Both the position numbers and the translations under genes were made by a program. Positions 57,571 to 64,000 of a DNA stretch of 64,000 nucleotides are shown piece by piece. This stretch comes from Rhynchopus sp. YZ270_cl-10 (taxonomy: Eukaryota; Euglenozoa; Diplonemea; Diplonemida; Diplonemidae), in assembly GCA_964035575.1 (NCBI GenBank), contig OZ037848.1:806001-870000 (forward strand). Reading direction: 5' to 3'. Positions within the stretch are counted from its first letter, which is position 1. Each line of letters begins with the position of its first letter. A model generated the notes under the pieces. That model was not told the origin of the DNA and made no database searches. It worked only from the letters and a program-made list of their open reading frames with translations.

Positions 57571-58596
57571 TCAAGGGACAAGACTCCTGACACGCGCAGT
57601 GATCTTATCCAACTCCGCGTACATCGTAATGCTTCCTGTTAGCACACTCGGGTCGAGCACCTCTTTTAGGTACACTTCACATTTGATACGCGGGTTGTAG
57701 CACCGTGCCCAGCCTTGGTCTATCTTAAGCCATTCCGACGCTGCCTCACCTGCATTGATCACATCCCCGAAGGCCAAACGCCCTACCACCTCAGATGTGA
57801 TCCAAGGCGACTCATAGACCTCACATGCCAAGCAAACACGCCATGTCTTCTTTACCTCTCCCTTTGGCTGCGGGGTAGGCAGCGGTGCGTCTGTTGGGAC
57901 ACTCATATTGGAGAGACGATGGCTTTGCTCCATCGCTGTGTCTGGAGGGCCTCCAGCGCAGCTCAAACCTTGCAGTCTGCCGAACCGCGACGTCGGCGAG
58001 ACCAACTCCAAAGACCCCCTCTCCATGGGCAGCAAACTCTGCATTCTCTTCAACCGCAGCTCCTCCACGACGTCCAAGGATGCCACCATAGGGGCCTCCT
58101 CTTGCATCTTCGCTACCCAATGCAGCACTACCCCCTCCTTCGTTGGAGGTCCTCTCTCCTTCATTTCTGCCGCACTCCGTTCTCCCCCTACCACAAGAGG
58201 AGGTGGTGGAGGAGGAGGAGGAGGTGGAGGTGGAGGTGGCGACGGCGCGTTTCTGATGGAAGGAAGCTGTCGTCTTCTCGGCTTCGCCACACTGCGGAGG
58301 ACGCAGCCTCGAGGAAGAGGGGCAGGGGCTCGAGGTGGGGGAACCTTTCTCTCCCGTTGCGGTGCAATCCGTGGCTTCGCAATAAGGCGTTTCGCAATGT
58401 GCGGCGGGCAGTGTTGGGTGTGGGTAGTCGGGGGAAGGGTGTGAAGGGGTGCAGAAGGGTTGGAGAAGATTTTTTGTAGCACCTCAGGGCGGGTCGCACC
58501 AACAGAACGACAAAGATCGTGCATTACCAAACGCCGTGCATCAGCTCGATGTTGAAGCTCAGAGCAGAGAATCTGAGATTCACTGAAGGTCGGCAT
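57571..58596 (-). CDS. Protein with SH3-like (SH3b) domain, 341 aa
   Basis: Function unknown. The first 150 residues are basic and Pro-rich, with poly-Pro of about 14 residues. A helical part follows (EGVVLHWVAKMQEEAPM). Residues about 250-310 resemble an SH3b domain: VCLACEVYESPWITSEVVGR, LAFGDVINA and SEWLKIDQGWARC, the usual hydrophobic pattern with WLKI and GWA. The C-terminus carries a short helix. The frame opens at a GTG (58611); the first ATG is 58596, shortly after AAAATCAG. No signal peptide, so probably intracellular. Single exon. Confidence 0.73.
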   Translation of the reverse strand: MPTFSESQILCSELQHRADARRLVMHDLCRSVGATRPEVLQKIFSNPSAPLHTLPPTTHTQHCPPHIAKRLIAKPRIAPQRERKVPPPRAPAPLPRGCVLRSVAKPRRRQLPSIRNAPSPPPPPPPPPPPPPPLVVGGERSAAEMKERGPPTKEGVVLHWVAKMQEEAPMVASLDVVEELRLKRMQSLLPMERGSLELVSPTSRFGRLQGLSCAGGPPDTAMEQSHRLSNMSVPTDAPLPTPQPKGEVKKTWRVCLACEVYESPWITSEVVGRLAFGDVINAGEAASEWLKIDQGWARCYNPRIKCEVYLKEVLDPSVLTGSITMYAELDKITARVRSLVP

Positions 58597-59359
58597 TTTG
58601 TTGGTTGCCACCTGATTTTCGACCCCAAGTTTGGCAGTGTTAGGCTGCGTAGGGCTACCAGGCCAAATCAGGTTGTTTTGTTGTATCGAAACAAAATCAC
58701 TTTACACCCTAAGATCTGCACTGTCAAGCCTTCGTTGGTTATAAATAGTAAGATGAAACGCCTCAGTTCGGTTTTCGGGAGAAAAACAAAAAAAGGGAAA
58801 GGGGCTGTTTAACATAAAACGCCTGCAAATAAGAATAAATTTGCAAGGAAAGGGGAGGGGGCAGTGGGTGGGTGATGTGGATTCTTGATACTGAAGGAGA
58901 TGCGGGTGGTCTAAGGGAGTGTCCCATGGCGGAGTAGTCAGTTAAGACTACTAGTGGAACTACTAGTCTTAAACGACTAGTGGACTAAACTAGTAGTGTT
59001 CCTGGTGAACACTAGTCGTAAAACACTAGTTATTTGGATTGGTAGCACCACTAGTTGTCCCCCTGACTAGTCCGCTGTGTAGGAAGGTTCATGGAGGGGG
59101 AAAGTGTGTCGTTATTGTTTGTTTGTTTCGCTTGATATGCGGTGTTAAGCTAGGGCACGGGGACACAACGCTTGGACCCATTTTTTTAAAAATGGGGTTT
59201 AGAAGATGAAAGCTACGCCGTTAGTCAAAACCTTAACAATTGGTATGGGTACAGACCATCTTTGCACCTTTTTTACTTTGACAGTAATCCTTGCCGAAAA
59301 GTCAAAAACAAAAATTGATCAGATGAAACCGTCCAGAGTTTAAGTTAACCCCCCTCCCA
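58597..59359. other. Intergenic region with an ACTAGT foldback
   Basis: Contains a short inverted-repeat element (58929-59075) and a weak family A-like block near 59201-59235 (GAAGATGAAAGCTACGCCG). No gene seen. Confidence 0.5.
58929..59075. repeat. 147-bp foldback rich in ACTAGT
   Basis: Ends GCGGAGTAGTCAG (58929-58941) and its inverse at 59063-59075 (12 of 13 match). The interior holds eight CTAGT sites in nested palindromes, such as TAAGACTACTAG facing CTAGTCTTA. It could be a MITE or a hairpin-forming regulatory block; no target duplication found. Confidence 0.65.
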
Positions 59360-61648
59360 CTACTGATCGCTTTCAGGGCCAGATGCATTCCCTTCACCAC
59401 CTGCACCAGGACCCTCACGATAACGTTGCAGCAGTGTCCCAACCACCTCACGCATGGAAGCCAGCGTCTCGTTTGTGTAACGCGGTGGTGTGTGTGGCGA
59501 TGCTGTTGCCTCTTCCACAGACCGCTGCATCTCTTCCAGGCAGGAGATGGCGCAAGGGATACGCCCAAGCATTTTCAGTGCACGGGCTCTGATGTGTGAT
59601 ATGGGGTTTAGAAAGAAATGTAACTAATGCCAATTGAGCAGAATTTTTGAAATTAAAATACAAAAAAAGCCCCTCTTATGAACAGTGCACCTTTCGTACA
59701 ATGACCGGTACACTGCGGGGTGAACCCCCTCAATCAGTCCCAGGAGAGCGATATTTTTTTTATATCACAAATGTCAGGTCCCAGGAATAATATTAAAAAT
59801 CATTTCATATTCTATTGAATAGAAAGTATGAAATATGGAGAAAAAAAACGGCAAAACACACCTCAACAACAATGCTCTGATGTCCCTATTGTCGGTGTGC
59901 GCCTCGAGGTACGCATCACAGTCTTCTAGGCAGTTCTGCGGCCGCCCCGCCATCAGAAAGATGTGCGCCCGATATATCGCGACTGTCGTAGCTAGATGCA
60001 CCGCCACGTCGCCTCCCACCGCTACACTAGGCTCCGCAAGAAACGTGAGAAACGGCATCTGCAGCAGCAACGGGTTTGGCACCACCTCCCTCGCGTCAAG
60101 CAGCCCGGGAACGACACCTTCCTCCACCAGCCGCTCTATGACCTCCTCCACCTGCCGCAGATGGTTCCGCAATGCTGTTACGTCTCCGCCTTCACTCCCT
60201 ACCCTACGCCGTTTGTGGCGGTGACCTTCTTCATCCTCTTCTTCTTCTTCGTCTTCCTCGTCTTCTTCGTTTTCCTCATTTTCCTCGTTTTCTTCGTCTT
60301 CTTCATTTTCTTCAATTTCTTCGATTTCCCCAAAATCATCGGAAGAAGAAACATCATGCATCGCGTGAAAGTCGTTCGCATCGATCCCATCAGTATCTCT
60401 CTGCATTGCGTCATCGTGTTGCATGGAAATTGGTGAAGATGCTGTCGGTGCCCAAAGCCCAATGGTACTATTAATCCCTGAGACCGCAAATTCATGGCGG
60501 AAAGGGTGCGGGCAAACACAGTTCACAACGCATGCATCCGCAAAGGGGCGGCGCAGAACCTCCTTGCTTGATAAATCCCAGAGGTAGACGCGGCCGTCGT
60601 CTCCTCCAGAAACAACGTATTTTTCCATAAAAAACGCAACATTTTTGCACATTGTCTGCTGATTCACACGCCCCCTTAACCTTAGATGCCTTGGAGCGGG
60701 AATCAAATTCGCTGCATTTTGCAGTCCATCTACTCCATCCTTCACTTCAGCTTCATTGTAAACAAAGGGACCCAGATCGGTTTCCTTAGAAAGAAGCCTA
60801 GCGTGCTGCACAGACCCTGCGTGCCCTGACATGCCAAACACAAAGATATCCGCTCCGTTGTAGTTTGCTGCTATTTGGGTACCACTGTTGGACCAGGATA
60901 ACCCTGAGATGCCACTGAGGATTCCCATTTGCTCGGCTTGAAGCGCTTCGCGAGCGGCAAGTTTGAGAAAAGGGCGGGATGTAGCGCGGATGCCACCCTC
61001 GGAACGACCTTTTTTAATGTATCGGAGATCAAAAAGCTTGACATATGGGGAACTATCAGCGCAGGCGAATACGTGGGGTTGGGTAGGACAGAACTTCATC
61101 GCCATCGCATTGCCTTCTGTTCTCATAATGATTTCAGTCTGTTTTGCTCGTAAATCATGCTGTTTTATGGCCCCACTGCCATGACTACTGAACACAACAT
61201 AAGGAAATTCTGAAGAAAATTCGATATCCGATACAAAAACGCTGTGAATTTCCATGCCCTCCGCCTCTGCCTTAGAGAGCATGAAGGACGCAGATTTGTT
61301 AAGTTTTGTAAAACGCACATCCCCGTCGAATGCACCGGTCACTACCCCAGATGCATCCCATGGGAGAAACTTAGCCGACAACACATTCCGATAATGGTTT
61401 GTCTGAACCACATGCGTTGTGCGGTCGGTCTCCGTATCCCATACCCGGATAGTGTGGTCGTCGCTCCCGCTTACCAATAACCCCCCATCGTTACTGTAAC
61501 TCAGTGTGTTGACGCATCCCGTATGGCCACGTAACACCGCCTTCCGCTGCAACCTTCTCACCACAGTGTGGTGCGGTGATCCCTCCCTGTCTTTCAAACC
61601 CAAAGGATACCCAGATAACCTATGCTGTTTGATTTGTTGTGCGAGCAT
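59360..61648 (-). CDS. WD40-repeat protein, DCAF8/WDTC1-like, two exons, 671 aa
   Basis: Likely substrate adaptor of CUL4-DDB1 ubiquitin ligases, by resemblance. Exons are 61648-59862 and 59588-59360 (donor GTGTGT, acceptor ATCAG, frame kept). Seven WD units run from residue about 38 to 400, for example HTGCVNTLSYSNDGGLLVSG then SDDHTIRVWD, NVLSAKFLPWD, VKLFDLRY and VVSGGDDGRVYLWD. The NVLSAKFLP and SGSDD signatures are typical of DCAF8 and WDTC1. DWD-box positions have DLR but lack the Trp. A very acidic Glu/Asp/Asn run follows, then a TPR-like helical pair (AIYRAHIFLMAGRPQNCLED) that crosses into exon 2 (ARALKMLGRIPCAISCLEEM). The intron (273 nt) holds a family B hairpin element. Confidence 0.9.
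59651..59745 (-). repeat. Hairpin element, family B, inside an intron
   Basis: AAATACAAAAAAAGCCCCTC then TTATGAACAGTGCACC and a GGGGTGAACCCCC block. It occupies a third of the WD40 gene's only intron, in sense orientation. Confidence 0.6.
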
Positions 61649-62307
61649 TGTGTGGGAGGAGGAGGAGGAGGAAGGGGGGGGGGGGGGGGAAAGAGGGAGG
61701 GGGGGAAATGCCCCAATGTAGTGTACTGTAAGAGGCTATTTGTGATGTGAAAAAATGTGAAAGATAAATTTCATTTTTGGTGCTCCTGACGACCCCATAT
61801 TGCGTACTTGGTGCGTAGTTGCTGCGTACTTGGTATTTTGGATTTCTAGGGTACCAATTTTGGTGCAATTTGGGGTGGACCCCCTCAAACCATGCAGTCC
61901 TACAATCCATTTCGTGGTTTAGATTTGAGGAAAAAAAAGGGGGTGCGTGAAGAGAATGGTATCGGAGGAAATAAACTAGAAAATAGAGGAATGTGTAGGG
62001 GTATATTTCTTTGGGTTAAATGACTTTGCGAGTGGCAAGACGGGTGGTGGGATGGTGGGGAACGTGAAAGGCGTGCGCAAAACATCTCCTCGGTAAGTTT
62101 CCGAGAGAGAGAGAGACAGAAGAAAAGAATAAACGAACCAGAGAGTGGTTGAAAACGTGCTAAAAACACAGCGGTCGTGCTCATGCAAAGGTTGGGGGGA
62201 CGTGAGTGGTCCGTACCGAAAGAGAACAGAGGCGGTTCGCAACCGCTCGGGCGAAATCCAACACTGTTTATGGGATTTATACCTCACAGCCTACCAGCTG
62301 AAACAAA

Positions 62308-62360
62308 GAGAGGTTGGAAAATGTAAAACGCCTCGCCGTTCATTAGCGGATGCAGAGCAC
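62308..62360 (-). repeat. Hairpin element, family C
   Basis: Minus strand GTGCTCTGCATCCGCT, loop AATGAAC, GGCGAGGCG; the outer GTGC faces TTTTACAT here. Confidence 0.6.
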
Positions 62361-63050
62361 AAAAAATAAAATAAAAATAGTACCGCATGTATACACCATC
62401 TTTAAAAAAAAAATATAACAAAAAGAACAACCAAAAGGCAATGAGGTGTGGGTAAGAAAAAGGCCTCAATGCCTGCAAAGGATGTTCAAAAAAAAAAAAT
62501 CGCAAAAATAAAATAAAAATGAACAATAGCAAAAACGCACATAGTTTTCGGCCGTGTATTTTTTCCAAATGCAAAAAAAACTTACAAAGTCTGTATAATG
62601 ACTTTACACGGCGCAATCTCAATTTATTATCATTTTTTTTTTCTTTTTCCTTTTGAAAACTTAGTTGCATTGTCGTATACAACTGCTAGGGTTTTTGTTT
62701 TCTCCTCCACTACAGACAGTTTTCACAGGAAAGAAAGTTGGAAGATGAAGCAGGTCTTGCTGTTCGCGTCCATCTTGGAGTAACGTTGATAAACGTGGCA
62801 GGTTGGTGCAAGTATCGTTTTTTTTTTTTTTTTTTCTTCTTGAAAACTTTTTTACCACTCCTTTTGGGAACGGAGTATGTACGGTCCTGGAAGCTCCAAG
62901 AAAATGGAGTCGGTGGGCTTAATAGGAAGTTGCCTTCCTAAACGTGCACACACAACTGGCAAAAAGGGGAGGTGTCGTCACTCACCTGTATCATCATTGA
63001 AATACCATTGTTTACCAATGGTACACTCCAATACTGTTGCCCCGTTTTCT

Positions 63051-63110
63051 TTTGAAAACTTTTGTTTATGTATGAGTGTAGACACCCCGAGGATGAGCTC
63101 TACTGTATCG
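63051..63110 (-). repeat. Hairpin element, family D
   Basis: Best D copy: closing stem GTAGA/TCTAC fully Watson-Crick around GCTCATCCTCGGGGTG on the minus strand. Confidence 0.65.
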
Positions 63111-63276
63111 TTTACTTTTTTTTTAATATGTTGTGTCGACAATCGCCTAACGCACCCTACCTTGAGGGTAGGTAGGTTAGGGCCCGCACGCAATGTTATT
63201 ATTTCTACAAGGGGCAGGGGTGATCGTGACGACTTCGGCAAAGAACGAAAAAGGGAAAGAACAGAGGAAGTATGTA

Positions 63277-63560
63277 AGATGAATAGACCACTCGATGAAT
63301 GTGCGCATCACACTGCATGGCAAGCCAGTGCAAGTCCCTTTTATTTTTTTTTTTCGGTGAAAGGATAAATGAGCGTTGTTGGTTTTATTTTTAGGAAAAA
63401 GGAAAACGTATAAAGTGAAAATATGCAAACATCTCGCCATTCATCAGCGGACGCAGGGCACTGAACAAAACAAAAAAAAAAAGTTGACCTGAAATACAAA
63501 AACGCCCTCATGAACAGCATGGGGTAGACCCCCAAACCATGCAGTCTTACCTCCTTTTCG
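63277..63560 (-). repeat. Hairpin cluster: families E, C, B
   Basis: 63277-63313 (E-like), 63406-63462 (C; minus-strand apical stem CGCTG/TGGCG with two G-U pairs), 63488-63560 (B, with CCAAACCATGCAGTC). Confidence 0.55.
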
Positions 63561-64000
63561 ATAAAAAAAAGGGATAAGAAAAAAGAGGGGAAATATTTGT
63601 CAGACCAGCCTCTCTGTGAGTCACCTCATGCCATAGACCACGGCGTTCTTCTTAGATGAGAAGGCCATTAGGTCAACAGGAAATAGTAGAATCGGTAGGT
63701 AAGTAAAGTTGTTTTCGTTGATTGCACAATCCTCCTGTTTGAGGGATGATTGGCGACCGTACCGGTAATACTATTTCTCCTTTAAAGCAAGCTTCGTAGG
63801 AATAAAAACAAATAAAAATTATGAGATGAACCTAACTCATATGCCAAGATCACCTAAAAGGGATATCGCATAATCATGCACGAAAAAAATCGACTTATTT
63901 TTTTTTTCTCTCACACACTTCAAAGAGTGTTTCAATACACCACCCTGAAGTACAGAAAAAGTGTCAATAAAAAATTAGATTTCATATGCTCTCGATTCAG

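Larger units (their letters stand above)
61649..64000 (-). other. Gene-free end of window with hairpin elements
   Basis: No gene recognised. Purine runs (61658-61712) lie just upstream of the WD40 start. Elements: B partial (61871-61929), C (62308-62360), D partial (62652), D (63051-63110), E-like (63277-63313), C (63406-63462), B (63488-63560), A degenerate (63601-63627 and 63821-63855). Confidence 0.6.

Overview
This looks like nuclear DNA of a protist. The best-supported genes carry short cis-spliced introns whose donors read GTATG(T/G) (one GTGTGT) and whose acceptors read CAG. The proteins are eukaryotic: HAS1 DEAD-box helicase, cyclophilin H, a kinesin motor, a WD40 protein. All 17 better-supported host genes lie on the minus strand from about 61.6 kb down to 8.9 kb. 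Same-strand arrays of this kind, with pyrimidine tracts and an AG just upstream of several start codons, suggest polycistronic transcription with trans-splicing as in Euglenozoa. Because ordinary cis-introns are frequent, a diplonemid or euglenid is more likely than a kinetoplastid. This placement is inference; no rRNA or certain spliced-leader gene is present.

Layout. 1-8.3 kb is a transposon block: a broken LINE, a whole-looking hAT DNA transposon with a three-exon 772-aa transposase and perfect 56-bp inverted ends, and two foldback elements, one of them carrying two satellite arrays. 8.9-18 kb holds a secreted Cys-rich protein with a periplasmic-binding-protein-like domain and three unknown genes. 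19-21.6 kb is HAS1. 23.2-29.4 kb holds two tandem paralogous secreted proteins made of 28-residue four-Cys repeats, 46 units in one and 8 in the other. 30-31.2 kb is cyclophilin H. 31.2-38.9 kb has no recognisable host gene and holds MITEs, a decayed hAT copy and many short hairpin elements. 38.9-61.6 kb is a compact series: an unknown gene, kinesin, a one-TM protein, a small three-exon gene, a 906-aa helical protein, a Cys-rich secreted protein, a PDZ/zinc-ribbon protein, a zinc-ribbon protein, an SH3-like protein and a WD40 protein. 61.7-64 kb again holds hairpin elements only.

The most unusual signal is a set of short hairpin-forming elements (families A to E here) scattered through intergenic DNA and introns. 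More than 35 copies were seen, all in the same orientation as the genes. Their stems change by paired substitutions while the loop and flanks are kept, and the G-U wobble pairs work only if the minus strand is the RNA. This argues for a family of structured RNAs or RNA-level signals made from the gene-sense transcript, not for inert repeats.
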